From positions 37,317,570 through 37,381,569 of the forward strand of contig NC_054548.1 in the NCBI RefSeq assembly GCF_017654505.1: a DNA stretch of 64,000 bases, in the 5' to 3' direction. The stretch is from Polyodon spathula (Eukaryota; Chordata; Actinopteri; Acipenseriformes; Polyodontidae). Of this stretch, positions 36,608 to 49,276 are shown in pieces. How positions within the stretch are numbered: position 1 is the stretch's first letter; the number at the start of each line of letters is the position of its first letter. A model generated the notes under the pieces. The model was not told the origin of the DNA. It made no database searches and worked only from the letters and a program-made list of their open reading frames with translations. Made by a program: the position numbers and the translations under genes.

Positions 36608-36883
36608 AAATTTAGTCGTTGGTAATTATTTTTGTTATTTTCTCCCAAATTTGAAATGGCCAATTATTATTTAGACTCAGTTCACCGCTACCACCCTTGC
36701 GCTGACTCGGGAGCACAAAGATGAACACACGCTGTCCTCTGAAGTGTCTGCCGTCAGCTGACCACTTTACACACCACAGATTCACCATCCAGCCACCCAG
36801 GAGCTACAGCGTCGGAGGACAACTCAGCTCCCGGGCAGCTAGCAGGCAAGCCCGCAGGTGCCCGGCCAGACTACAGGGTCACT
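36608..36883 (-). mobile_element. Truncated tRNA-SINE copy, minus orientation
   Basis: The minus strand ends with the same tail type as the SINE at 14474 (ATTACCAACGACTAAAT against ATTGGTGACGACTAAAT) and has CAATTTGGGAG-type and GAGTCAGCGCAAGGGTGG segments of the body. The tRNA-like head is missing. It stops at about 36883 within CCTGTAGTCTGG. Confidence 0.65.
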
Positions 36884-39513
36884 TGAGCGTTTTATTTTAG
36901 TAAATGAAACACATTTTCACAGAACAACCGTTTTTTCAGGCCACTGTCAGTCACGTACCTGAAAACACAAGACAGCTGAGCTGCGTTTCCATCGTCGGTT
37001 GTTTAATCTACCATTACAGCTTCGTACTTGGCTTCCTCTACTGCTTTTATTCATTCTGAATCTTGTTAGAGGTACCCGAGAATACTGTGGCTATTAACAT
37101 GTTGTCTTAGTCAGAAATCACATCAATTAATTCCACATAATTACTTGTATCTGAGGAATTGGTGCCAAGGCAAACAATAGAATCAATCAAGCATTTAAGA
37201 TGATTGATTCTTTCTTATTTGTTATTCGTGATGTATCGTATCCCTATGCTTTGCTCAGCCAGTTCAATATCAATCGCGGACACCCTAGATTTCTATAGCC
37301 AGTGCTGTTCCATGTCGCCTTTGCTGTACCGAAAAGAAGACAGTTCCAGCAGTTTATATGTTTTTAATGTATCCCTTCCCTTCCCTTCCTGTGTCAGTTT
37401 GGGTATTTGTGGTGTATACCTCCGTTTTTGTAACAATCTCCAATTTTTCTGAGAAAGTTCTTTAAAATTGACTAAGATGTCTCCGTTATATGTTGCCATT
37501 TTTTTATTTGTAAAAAGCAATTCTAAGTTTAATTTAATTCTCAATATAATTCTCAATAATGGTCTCTATAATATTTGCAATATTGCACTAAATTCAGCTA
37601 TTCTTACACCACTTAACAATAGAACCACCACACAGGTCACTTTGACCCATACAGTTTTAAACTGCTCAGTTATAAAAATGATAGATGACTGCTTTCTTTT
37701 CATTCTTGATTTTGCTGTTTTCGGGATACCTCCAGTTCCACAATGTAAGTACCATTTGTACAGGAAAACTGGTACTTTTTCTTCCATTTTAAACACCCAA
37801 GCACACATTATAATTAGTTTAATCTGCTATTGCTGTTTATCTTTGTTACTGTCTGACTATCAAAAATTGAAAAAAAAATAGCTCAATGCCATAGCATTGC
37901 CATATGGAATGGGTGCGCAATAAAACAATGCACCTTGCACAGATAAGGGGGTGGCTATGTGAGTTTGTTGTAATTGGGCGCGAACTGATCTGGCAAATCT
38001 ACCACAGCACAGCTCTCAGAGATGGCAGGAGTCGCGAAAAGAGGCTCGAGAGTATGCAAATGAACTCCACAGTTCAAAACGTTTGTCATTTACGTTGAAT
38101 ATGGTTTGAACTGGAAGGGGTAGGTCGGACTACTACAGTGTATTTGCTGGTTAAATGGAGTGATGGGTCAGATAAAAAATTTTTGATGAAGACACATTGA
38201 AGAAAATGGAGACATAGATTTGAGACGTTATGTAGCAGAATGGAAGTCAAGGAAGAAAACACGACGTAGAGGCTGGCCTGTGTATGACTGCGAGGTCCTC
38301 AAAATGTCAGGTATGTATTTATTTACTTAATTTATGATAAATTGTGTGACGGTTTTTTTTTTTTCAAGCTAATATATTACTTGCACTGAAAGAACAACAT
38401 TTGCAGCCATTTTTTGTTTTTTTTATACTTTTGTGTGCGTGTATAGCAAAATAATCTGACCTGAAAGTAAATGAGGTGGACCGAACTGAGAACAAAACGC
38501 CAGTTTATAAAAGATTCATAATGCGGAATAAAAGATACATGGATGATTCGTCAAGTGATTCTGAACCAATCCAGGTAAATTTACAGAAATGATTTCTAAA
38601 TAGTAGCTGATAGCAACGGTGCCTTATATAACATTGAGTTAGGGCATTAAACTAAGTACATTTTGAAAAGCCTTGGCTTTACCCTAATGTTTTGGTTTTA
38701 GCGCAAAGTGAGACATTTCCTGTTCTTAGGTTTTATTATGATATACATACTAATGATATGAATTATTCTGATATGCCAATTCACTGAAGTACGTATTGGA
38801 TTGTAAAGTTATGCTTGGATTTTGGAAATATAGATAGATAGTACAAACTGTGTTACAGGTGTGAAATTGGAGTCTGACCTTGCAATTTGAATATTGGGAA
38901 TTATGCCACTTGTACAAATTAACGTTATTTGTATTTATTTTATTTAACCTTTATTTAGTCAGATATGTTAAGTGAGAACATTTTTTTTCATTTTCATTAA
39001 CGACCTGGGAACATACCTACAGCTAATTGATTTCTATTGCTCTGAAGTTTGCTGAAAAGCCAATACTGTAAAATATGGGGAGACATTCCAGTGTCATGAG
39101 TGAAATATGATTGTTTACATTTAGCTATAGAATTGTTTTTGCAGTGATAGTAATTTGAGTTGCAAGTTTGCATGTTGTATGTAATGTTTATGTTTACATA
39201 ATGTTTAAATGTGGTTTAATTTAATTTTTATTTTAAAATGTTAGAGTAATGAACAATATTTTTTTTTTAGCAAAATAGAGATGTCTGCTAAGCAAGACAG
39301 ATGTAACAACATTCTGAAAAAGCTGAAGGCAGCACATGAGGAAGTAGATAGTGAAGCAGACCAACTTATGGCACTGAAAAATAAAGTTGAAAAACTGAGA
39401 GGAAGAAAACAATTCACTCAAGCACAAGGTAAGTAGAAATGCAAGTCCAAGTTGTGCCCTCTAGCATTTACATCTTTTTGTAAAAGTAATTAACGCCGCA
39501 GTTGCTAAGATTA

Positions 39514-41119
39514 CAGTACCGGTCAAAAGTTTTAGAACACCCCAATCCAGTTTTTATTTAAAAATAAGCAGTTCAGGTCCAATGAATAACCTGCAATGGT
39601 ACAAAGGTAAGTAGTAAACTGCCAGAGGTTAAAAAAGTTTAGGTTACCAAAAACTGAAAAATAACATTTATTTCAGAGTTGTACAAAAAGGCTTTTTCAG
39701 GGAACAAGTAATGGGTTAACAACTTACAGCTGTTCTGCAGCAATGGAAGTAAATGAAGCCTTGAAAGTTGATGCTAACAATTCCTACAGGTGTCCCAACT
39801 TTTGTTGATTACTTACAAACCCTCTGTCTGTATAAAAGCAGTGTTGGAACAGACTGTGTTACTACACGCTCTTGAGCATTATTTGGACAGTATTGTACTG
39901 CAGGAAGTGGTATATTGCTATCATAATGGTGAGAAAAAGGTAATTAACAAAAGACAGACATACCATTATAACCCTTAAACATGTAGGTATTTCCTTTAGA
40001 GAAATTGCAAAGAAAGCCAAGGTGTCAGTGAGTACAGTTTTCTACACCATCAAAAGACACTTGGAAACTGGAGGAAACTCTGACAGGAAGAGGTCTGGCA
40101 GACCACAACACAAGCCACAACAGAATCAGAAGACAAGTTTCTGAGAGTCAACACCTTGTGTGATAGGCGGCTCACAGGACAACAGGTTCAAGCACAGCTT
40201 AATACTGGTTGAAGTAAGCAAGTCTCAGTTTCAACTGTGAAGAGAAGACTTCGAGCTGCAGGTTTGACAGGTCGAGTGGCAGTAAGAAAGCCATTGCTAA
40301 GATGCAAAATAAGAAAGAGGCTTGCCTGGGCCATGAAGCACCGCCAATGACTACTGAAGACTAAGAAGGTCTTATGGACCGATGAATAAAAATTTGAAAT
40401 CTTCGGTTCATCATGAAGGGTTTTTGTACGCCGTTGAGTAGGTGAAAGAAAGGTTCCTTGGTGTGTGACACCAACTGTCAAACATGGAGGAGGAAACGTG
40501 ATGGTCTGGAGCTCTTTTGCTGGATCCAGAGTCGGCGACTTGCGCAGAGTGAGTGGCACCCTGAATCAAAACGGCTATCACAGCATTTTGCAGCGCCATG
40601 CAATACCCTCTGGTATACACCTAGTTGGTCAGGGGTTCATCCTACAGCAAGATAATGACCCAAAACATACCTCCAGGCTATGTCAGAACTACCTTAAAAG
40701 AAAAGAACAAGATGGTAGGCTTCAAATCATGGAATGGCCAACAGTCTCCAGATTTAAACCCCATCGAGCTGGTTTGGGATGAACTGAATAGAAGGGTAAA
40801 AGCAAAGCAACCTATAAGTGCAACACATTTGTGGGAACTTCTGCAAAAGTGTTGGGAAGAACTTTCCGAACAATATTTGATTTCCATTGTAGAAAGAATG
40901 CCACGAGTGTGTTCGGCTGTTATATCTGCAAAAGTTGTCTACTTTGAGTCAAAAATTTAGATTAAATTTTGTTAAACACTATTCCATGATTTCTTTTTTT
41001 ATCTCCAATTGTTTATTTGTTCTATGCTTTAATTTCAGAGCACATTGAAAAATTAAACTGCGTAAATTTCAATAAAAACTGGAAAAATGGAGGTGTTCTA
41101 AAACTTTTGACCGGTAGTG
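39514..41119 (+). mobile_element. Tc1-like DNA transposon, 1606 bp, decayed
   Basis: The ends read CAGTACCGGTCAAAAGTTTT and, inverted, CACTACCGGTCAAAAGTTTT, both continuing AGAACACC. They are flanked by TA at 39512-39513 and 41120-41121, the standard Tc1/mariner target. The element lies in the intron after the third exon-like block of the BEN-domain pseudogene and carries a broken transposase on the plus strand. Confidence 0.9.
39900..40960 (+). pseudogene. Tc1-family transposase, frameshifted
   Basis: Pieces in different frames give the Tc1 order. An N-terminal paired-type helix-turn-helix region (about 39985-40200) includes a GRPR-like KRSGRPQH. TVKHGGGNVMVWSSFAG lies at 40470-40520, and the D-N-D-P-K-H-T-S block with the second catalytic Asp near 40655. 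QQSPDLNPIELVWDEL follows near 40740-40790 and holds the catalytic Glu of the DD34E triad. The C-terminal part (about 40735-40960) is open and ends at a natural-looking stop. Multiple stops and shifts upstream make it inactive. Confidence 0.8.
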
Positions 41120-41157
41120 TACATTAGTCACAATATAAGATATAGAAAGTAACTTAC

Positions 41158-41902
41158 TGTGGGAGGGTAGTGGGTGGAGCTTTTGGGAAGGACCAGAAAT
41201 GACAGCACACAGGAGCCAGAAATGGAGAATAGTCCTTAGGCCCTGTACCATCAATGGTATCAGGCCAGGGTTTTATTTTACAAAAACAATAAAAATAGAA
41301 CAGTCCAATATTGCAAAAAAATAAACAAGAAAACCACCTGGAATACCAGCAATGGTAAACTCAGGTTTGAAATAAAAAGAGTAAACAAAAATGTCACGGT
41401 TATAAAATAAACAACAACAAAGGAAGCACTGGGTTTCGTTGTGGTACTGCGGTGGGTTTCCTCTCACCGCTTCTTAGCTCCCTTTCACAGATTAATGGCC
41501 AGTCCTCGGTTCTTCACTCCGGTAATCCAACAGTGTCCAAGGTTTTCAAGCTTCTGTGAATAACAGCCGTGAATGAAAGCAACACAACAAGTACAGCATG
41601 TGTTTTCAGTTCAACCCAGGGAGAGCGAATGGCAAAACCATACTGCTTAAATACTGCCAAGTCCCACCCCTGCAATCAGCACGCTGCCCCAAGTCAGCCA
41701 ATCAACGAGAACAGCACAGCTGATTGCAATGATGGGACCGGACGGCCACATGGTTCTACCTTGGGCCAAGATGGCTGCCTGACCCGGAACTTCCTGCATG
41801 GTTAGAGTTCAGCCTCCTGATCCAATCACGGTCAACCCTACACAGTGCTGCCGGTGGTCGGGAGGGCAAATTACAACAGGGACTCCTTCCAGTCCTATCA
41901 CA
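41158..41902 (-). mobile_element. Solo LTR, minus orientation, exact 5-bp target duplication
   Basis: On the minus strand it begins TGTGATAGGACTGGAAGG and ends CTACCCTCCCACA. The flanks carry CTTAC at 41153-41157 and 41903-41907. AATAAA lies near the 3' end (plus-strand TTTATT near 41272). It starts 38 bp after the Tc1 element, in the same intron of the BEN-domain pseudogene. It belongs to a subfamily different from the LTRs at 14917 and 35035. Confidence 0.85.
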
Positions 41903-43180
41903 CTTACACATTGTCTTCTAGAATGTCTGTAGTTCATCTGACATATACAAGTATACCCTTGAAATGCTCATTAAATGTTCTACTAATAGTTTAATGAACT
42001 TTAATAAATTTGTGAAAAGATGTATGTGCTGTTTCTCATTCTGTAAAGATGTCTTATTTAAAATAGCACAATGTCAGTTAAGATGGCCCTCTAAGAAAAA
42101 CTGCAGATTAAAGCAGGGAACACAGGCCCGATTTCAAAACTGTATATGAACTTTGGCAAAACAAAATTTATATTAAGTGGATTCTATCTGTTCATGAAAT
42201 TGTGTTTTTTCTTACTTTTTAGCAATATTCCAAAAACTCTAAGTGCTTGAACAGAAATCATGTGAGCAAATCATCTATTCCTCTGATTCTGATTTCCAGT
42301 CACGTTATGCAACTCGTAACAGTTCCACTGGGAATTCAACAGAAGCCTCACCTTCTTCAGTGTCTGTATTATCAGCACCTGTTCCTCCTCCTCCCATGAA
42401 AGCAGCTGGAAAGGTAAAACTTATCTGTTTAATCTTCATTGTGACAAATTAAATTTGAAGACTGAAAAGTAACTGACATTGGTTTTAATGTCTACCTCAA
42501 TTTCAGTTTCAATACACTTTGCAAAATCTGTTGTCATCATTCAAGGTCCTCATACATTGTGTTCCATATATAAATCCACCCTGGACAAAGTGTGACTTGA
42601 AACTACACTACAGTTTAGTAAAGTTTAATAAAGAATGGTCAGATATGACCAGATGAGCACATGGAAAAATTCAACTTATTACTATTATTGCACTTAAAAT
42701 GTACTGAGTACATTTTGTACTCCCAGAAAAGGATAGGATTGTCTATGTAACTGCACTACTGCAATTCAGTTAGACCACCTTCAGTTTATGTGACCCTTCG
42801 AGCAAATTCCACTTAGATGTAAACACTGCCAATGTTGCAGCTTCACTATACTGCCAAATAATTTGTATTTCTGAGGTGGGGTAAAATGCTTTTGTCCTTA
42901 AGGTTTAGCTGTAAGTTTGACTTTCAGTATGCATTTTTTTTTTCTTTTTTTTACAGGTGGAAATCCATCCAGAAAGCAATGTTTTTGTTAAGGAATTGGC
43001 TTGGGCTCTTAACAAATAAAGCAACTTCCTGTTCTTCATTTGACGCTCTAACACTTGCTGTGTTTGACGTTGAAACGTTTGTGAGAAGCAATCTTTGTGG
43101 AGGCCATAACAACGGCAGCAAGATGGGGAGAGAAAAGACGCGCTAGACTCTTTAGACTACTAAAGTTCATGAAGTATATG

Positions 43181-45240
43181 GTAATCTGATTTTTATTTAT
43201 AAATGTAGTTTTTAACATGTATCACCAAAATCGTGGCTATACAAACTGATCTCTTATTGATAGACCATTTGCAGAGGTGTCAGCCCCCACACCCCAAAAA
43301 AAATGTGTGTAATCTTTACAGGTGCAATTTTTTGAATGAAAGCTTGCATGAACCAGGTTTTTTTCTGGCTCAAAGAGGGACTTAGGTGGTAACTTAGCGC
43401 GGTCAGTCCGGCTTCGTTGTCGGGGCCAACTTAACACCCATGCCCCTTCCTAACATTCAGATTTCGCTTCTATAGGTCGAGGGGTACCAGGTTTTGGCCT
43501 GGAGTAACATTATAAAACCATTGGTAGGGCCCAGTTCAGAAATTTTGGGCTTTTTAAATCCCATTTTCTTTAATTTTGCATGAGCTAATGACTAGGTGAA
43601 CTGAAAAAGAATAATTGACTGGGAAATAAAGATCAGATTTTTTAGACCTACCTCTGACAAAGATATCATGTCATGTTAATATGATAAATCACAAGACCTG
43701 CAGGGTTCTACGTTTAGATTTTTAATTACTGGCCCCTCGGGCCACTGAACAAGTGTTTTTACTGGACCGGATGCATTTTGTCTGGCCCAGTATATTTATA
43801 TGTTACTTCAGCCACTTAACATGTATATAGCAAGTGTTCCTTATTTTGACGTATTTACAGGTTACTGAATAAACAAAGTAACTTGACTTCGATTCATCTG
43901 ATGTCAGTACTTGATGGCTAGTTGTAATTAGTAATGTTACACTACTGTAATGTTGGAATTGTTTTCTATTTTGGCCAGGCTACAATATTTACACTAAGAT
44001 TATTTTATAAATATTATTTGTTAGAATTAAAAAGATGTAGAATATGTAGGTTGCTATATGATAGGTGTTTTATTTTGAATACACTACAGCAAAAATTGTT
44101 ATTTTATGGTTTGCACAATATTATGCTATTGTTGCTTTAATTGGAAGAGATACACACTGTGACATTGCTGCTCATTGAGTTCTGTATTTTAATTCAGTAA
44201 ACAAAAGAAAAAAAAACTTGTGCCTAAGGAAATAGGGTACAGAGTGAAGAAATCTCGTCTTGGACTTTGTTTGAACACTTTGTGAACCCGGCTAGACTTT
44301 AACGGCTTACACTGTTATGCTGTCTGCTTGTGCACACGCATTTTCCTTTTACTCTTGGTAGCGTAAGGGACCAGAGTTCGGGTAATCGAATACACAAAAA
44401 GGGTTTAACCCTAAACTGCTAAAGAGAGTTGTTCTTTATACATGCATTATTACTGTGTTATTTATAGGGTCATTTTCCAATATTTCTGACTAAGATAGAC
44501 TAACTCTGTATTTACAAATGGTCTGTAATATACTCTTTCTTTTGCTCCATTTATCTCTTTTCGTGGTTAATAGACCACATCTCAAAGATCAAATGCCATG
44601 TTCTTTCTTTCATTTGGTTTCTTTTGGGTCCTTATCTTGGTCATGTCAGAGATAGAAGGCTGATGGCCTGAAGGTAAAACTGTAACATATTGCCTCTTCC
44701 TGTCAGTTTGTAGTGGATTCTGGAGAGTTAACACTCCAGTTTGAACGATTGCCCCATCCCAACTTTTAGCTCAAGGTCAAATTTTTGCAATTAATTTGTG
44801 GTTTTTAATAACCGTGCACAAATAATGCCTGAGGGGAAATATCGCGGCTCACGCAGATAGAAAAAAATTGCCTAGACGTAGTTTCTCTGAGCATTGAATG
44901 ATTCAGGGTTAGGGTTAGGTTTAAGGTTATCTTCAGTTCAGATAACAAAGGCATTGCGTTTGGTGGTTTGAGATCAGATGATACAGATTGTGTAGTCTGA
45001 TTGATTACACTTTTCTCTTGTGACGCTACAATCCATATTTTGGATTTTTTAAATTTTTTTTTTAATTTTTAGACACTGCAAGTGCTTTTCATACTGGACA
45101 CTGGCATTTCTTACTTGGAAAGATTTTGTAATGCCTTTTATTTTAGTGGACTGAAAATATCACGTGTTTCAAATATTTTTAAATGTAGCGACCTTTTTTA
45201 TTGAGTTTTTCACCTACAAATGTGTTTTTTTCATGATGTA
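43181..45240. other. AT-rich DNA with no recognised gene
   Basis: No continuation of the BEN-domain exons was found. The open frame at 43934-44140 is AT-rich and unrecognised. Confidence 0.45.
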
Positions 45241-45690
45241 CAGTACCTACAGAAAGTATACACCCCTTTCAGAATTCACATTTTGTAGCCTGGAATTAAA
45301 ATGCAGTAAAATAGTTTTTTTTTTTTTTTTCATTTATCTACACATCCTACGCCACAACTTCCAAGTGAAAAAATTTTCTAGAAATTTGTAGAAAACTAAT
45401 TAAAAATAAAAACTGAAATAGCTTGGTTGCGTAAGTGTCCACCCCCCTTGTAATAGCAATCCTAAATTAGCTCAGGTGTAACCAATCGCCTTCTAAAAAA
45501 CACACCAAGTTAATTGGCCTCCACCTGTGTTAAATTGTAGTGATTCACATGATTTTAGGATAAATTCAGCAGTTCCCGTAGGATCCCCCTGCTGGGTAGT
45601 GCATTTCAAAGCAAAGACTCAACCAACAGCACCAAGGCGCTTTCAAAAGAACTCCGGGACAAAGTTGTCATCTCCTGGGTACTTTACAAC
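45241..45690 (+). mobile_element. 5' fragment of a Tc1-like element
   Basis: After a TA (45239-45240) it begins CAGTACCTACAGAAAGTATA followed by CACCCC, a Tc1-type terminus. Further in, one frame reads STKALSKELRDKVVI (about 45620-45670), the usual start of the N-terminal DNA-binding region of this transposase group. The rest of the element and its right end are missing. Confidence 0.65.
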
Positions 45691-46447
45691 GAATGCACAG
45701 AGAAGAACTTTCTAAGGAGAGAATATATTTTACAGTTAGCACAGGAACTTCGCAAGAAGCAATACCATTGTGAGTCACAAGAGACACCAATGCCAGGTTG
45801 GCAAGTGCAATCGAAATAAAACTGCTGTGGGGCTTTTAGGTATGAGTATATGTCTGGTCCTTCTAGTGTTAAAGGAGAGGACAGTTTCAAAATGGTGGTG
45901 TATGTGTGGAGACATGTTGACATCTGAGGGGAATCTCGGGACAGAATGTCATCCTGCTATACTAGCTAATTCCAGTTTATTTGTTTTTGTTTTGGTTTTA
46001 TTCTGTAAAAATAATAAACCGTTTATTCAGATTCTAATTATATTGCTGTGTTTAGTCATCCTTTGTGCAAGCCTAACCCAGTCACAGCCAGTGATACACT
46101 TCAAATTTATGTGTCCTATTTACTGAATCTCTTGGAAACATGAATGTGTCTATGTTGAATCCTTTTTTCTTTGTAACTTTTTTTTCTTTTTTTGTGCAGA
46201 TTTCTTAGCCTTCAAATAAGCAATTTGGACAGTTTTCAAAACAATGTTTGCCTTATTTTTAATAATACACACTTTTTATTGATATTAAGAAAAATGGAAA
46301 TATATTATTTCAATAGAACTTAAATAACAAAGTAACAATTTGTTTATAATTGTAGCATTATAACAATATAAATAACAAAATAAAATACTTTATACAATGG
46401 CAGCGTTTTTTATTTTTTTTATATTTTATATATATAAATAATATATA
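45691..46447. other. AT-rich DNA with no recognised gene
   Basis: The frame at 45770-46126 shows no recognisable domain. No element ends were found. Confidence 0.45.
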
Positions 46448-48000
46448 CAGTGCAGAGAAAGTTTGTGAACCCCCATTTCACATATTTCAAACCTAAAATG
46501 TTATTCGATCTTAATCTAAATCCTAATCGATCAAGATAACCTGATTAAACAAATGACACAAAAACATGGTACTTTTTCAACATTTATTTATCCACAAATG
46601 ATTCAACATTCAATATCAATGTGTGAAAAAATATGTGAACCTTTAGATTCAGTAACTGGTGGCACCCCCTTGAGCAGCAATGACTTCAACTAAGCATTTC
46701 CTGTAACTGTTGGTCAGTCTCTCACATCAGTTTTGAGGAATTTTGGCAGAACTGCTTCAACTCGGTGACATTTGAGAGCTTCCTTGCATGGACAGCTCGC
46801 TTCAGGTCCTGCCACAACATTTTGATTTCAGGACTGGACTTTGACTAAGCTATTCTAAAATGCGGAATTTCTTCTGAAGCCATTCTTTTGTAGCTCTGCT
46901 TGTATGTTTAGGATTATTGTCTTGCTGCATGACCCACTTTCGGTTCAGCTTCAGCTCATGGTCGGATGGCCTGATATTCTCCTCTAGAATCTTCTGATAC
47001 AATGCAGAATTCATGGTTCACTCCCAGCACCATGCTTGACAGTTGAGATGAGGTTCTTCTGTTCGAACAGTGTTTGATTTTCACCAAACATAACGTTTCT
47101 TATTGATGCCAAAAAGTTATACCTTTGACTTGTTTGTCCAGAGAATATTGTTCCAGAAGTCTTGTGGATCATTGTGGCAAAGTGCCCCGCCCATGGGCTG
47201 TTTGTGTTGTATGTTACATGTAGTGTGTTAATGTTGGTGTATAGTAATTGATACTATTGGTAAGTGTTTTAAAATGTATATTTGTATTTAGGCACAAGGA
47301 TTGCACAACACTTCACATGCAGGTAAAATGTAATAATATGTGAGCACGGGGAATTGCACTTTTATTAATTCACGTGCAGTTGTACAGAGACTATAATTGA
47401 ATGATTGATTAGCATTGATTGATTAGCTTGGTACTGCTGCATAAAAGCAGCATTTTTTTTCTCACTTGGGATTGTGTGTTCGGTGAGTGGAGAACGGGCC
47501 TGGAGAGGAGAGAATTTAAAACGATAACTAAACGTAAATCTATAACTGTTGTTTTGACTCGCCCTGTTTGTCTGTTAGTCCACTGTTTGTTTAAGTGTTA
47601 GTCCGTTTTGTTTGTCTGTTTATTTATTTTGGTGTCAAGTGCTGTGTCTGTTTTTGTACTGTTTTATTTTATAATAGTAAACTGTGTAGCATCGCATACA
47701 TTGATCATTTCATCTCGCAGTACTGTGTGTATCTTCTGGTCTGACATCCCCACTACAGCTGTCTTTGTCACAATCATCTATGTGCTCTTTGGCAAACTTC
47801 TCACTAACAAAGTTTCAGATCTTTATATAGGATGGGGCCTCCCAAACTCTCCCCTGAAAATCTACCTAATTATTTAAACACCTGATTCTAATAACCCCTT
47901 AATTGAGCTGATAAAACCAGGGGTTCACTTACTTTTTCACATACCCCGAATCTTAATTACTCATTGTTTGTATAATTTTATGACAGTCTATTTTTTTATG
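46448..48000 (-). mobile_element. Decayed Tc1-like element split by a solo LTR
   Basis: The left end, CAGTGCAGAGAAAGTTTGTG with TA before it, is a Tc1-type terminus. A subterminal phrase, GTGTGAAAAAATATGTGAACC (46622-46642 region), recurs inverted on the right as GGTTCACTTACTTTTTCACAT (47920-47942). The minus strand between them contains a broken transposase C-terminus (a DLKRAVHARK-like stretch near 46790). An LTR of 600 bp interrupts it at 47173-47772. The exact right end could not be set and 48000 is approximate. Confidence 0.65.
47173..47772 (+). mobile_element. Solo LTR nested in a Tc1-like element, exact 5-bp target duplication
   Basis: It runs from TGTGGCAAAGTGCCCC to GCTGTCTTTGTCACA (600 bp). 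The flanks carry ATCAT at 47168-47172 and 47773-47777. A TATA-like GCATAAAAGCAG lies near 47437 and a T-rich tract with TTTTATAATAG near 47667, suggesting plus orientation. The first 300 bp match the fragment at 712-981. Confidence 0.85.
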
Positions 48001-49217
48001 ACACTTCTTTATAATGTAGTAGGTACATTATAGGGTTGGAATGAAAATTACACCAACTAAAAAAAAAAATACAGTAGTGTCTCCAGCCAAGTTATAATTT
48101 ACTTTAAATTTGTATAGAAAAACCTTTGTCACCTGCAAATGGCCTGGACAAAACTGTTCGGTTGAAAAAAAAATCCTACCCATGGTATACATATTATTAT
48201 TATTATGTAAAGGCCATTCTACAAAAGCATTTAACTGATTATCTGTTATCTGCAAAAAAATGTAAATTAAATAAAAGCAGTTGTTAAAACAAGAGTCCTT
48301 CTAGCACTATCCCCAAATGTATAAACCAGTTACCATGGATCCACCACACACACATGGGTACCTCATTTACAATTAGGTTCCACTTAAAAACATTTAAAAT
48401 CCTAATTTTAATATTAAACAAACTATTTGTCTTAATATATTATCAATGTAATCTGTAACTTTTATCAACATACTCAGCAATCATTAAAATACCAGAGTTC
48501 AAGATGCAGTTTATGTTATGAACTCTAGAGGGCATAGTGACATTGTTTTTTTTATCTTAACTGTTGATTTAAACAGGAGCTTGCTCTGCTCTGGGGAAAA
48601 ACAAACAACATACTTATACTAATTAATAATGCCATGTTAAATATTAAATGTATATGATCATGAAATACTGCTCAATCATAAAGCACAAGTAGAATGGATG
48701 GAATTTAAAGGGAATATTTATAGGTCTGATAGTTTAACAAAAAACACATGCATTGTATTGCTTTTTGGATGCAGTTTGATCATTAAACCTGTAATGCATC
48801 ACACTGGTCTTGCAAAGTGAACACATTCTCAGACTCAGAAACTTGGAAGACAGGGCAGGACCAGCACAAATGACTTCTGACATATTACCCCATAGAGTAA
48901 ATCCAAATAGTTGGAAAGTAATTTCTATGTTACCTCTAGTAATTGTTAAACACAACCAATAATCAGTGCCAACAAAATAATTATGGATCTTACTCTCATT
49001 CAATCCTATAATTTTAAAAAATGCACGTAATTTCAAGTAAATACCATGTGTTTAATATTAATACCAGTCAAGGAGTTGGAGGATTTGACTGCAATTACCA
49101 TACAAAATAACAAGCACTTTCATAAAGCTTTTTCAGATGCATGGCACCGGGGGGAAATACTGGCACCAGTTTTTTTTTTTTTTTAAACTACTGGACATAT
49201 TATGCTTCTGCAGTAAG

Positions 49218-49276
<59 letters not shown>

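Larger units (their letters stand above)
35822..38117. other. Spacer with no recognised gene
   Basis: It contains a piggyBac-like end, a 38-base C run and a SINE fragment (listed separately). The open frames near 37204-37881 are AT-rich and unrecognised. Confidence 0.45.
38118..43180 (+). pseudogene. Decayed multi-exon BEN-domain protein gene
   Basis: Five exon-like blocks with splice signals read in order on the plus strand. About 38118-38310 (RRYVAEWKSRKKTRRRGWPV), donor GTATGT. 38468-38574 (VNEVDRTENKTPVYKRF), donor GTAAAT. About 39281-39428 (coiled-coil-like ILKKLKAAHEEVDSEADQL), donor GTAAGT. 42223-42413 (SSDSDFQSRYATRN, then proline/serine-rich), donor GTAAAA. 42957-43180 (VEIHPESNVFVKELAW, then TLAVFDVETFVRSNLCGG, then TKVHEVY), donor GTAATC. 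The last block matches the first half of a BEN domain, a DNA/protein-binding module of chromatin factors. Splice phases agree across the junctions if the acceptor at 39279-39280 is used. A frameshift in block 1, a TAA at about 42240 (avoidable with a later acceptor), a frameshift near 43015 and TAG codons near 43144 and 43153 argue for a pseudogene. No exon for the rest of the domain was found downstream. The intron after block 3 holds a Tc1 element and a solo LTR. The family call rests on recalled motifs. Confidence 0.55.

Noticed and set aside
44905..44930. Interstitial telomeric repeat
   Set aside because: Only about two GGGTTA units are present, which is within chance for AT-rich DNA.
48734..49036. 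A 100-codon minus-strand frame
   Set aside because: No motif, no splice or promoter context and ordinary AT-rich composition; treated as chance.
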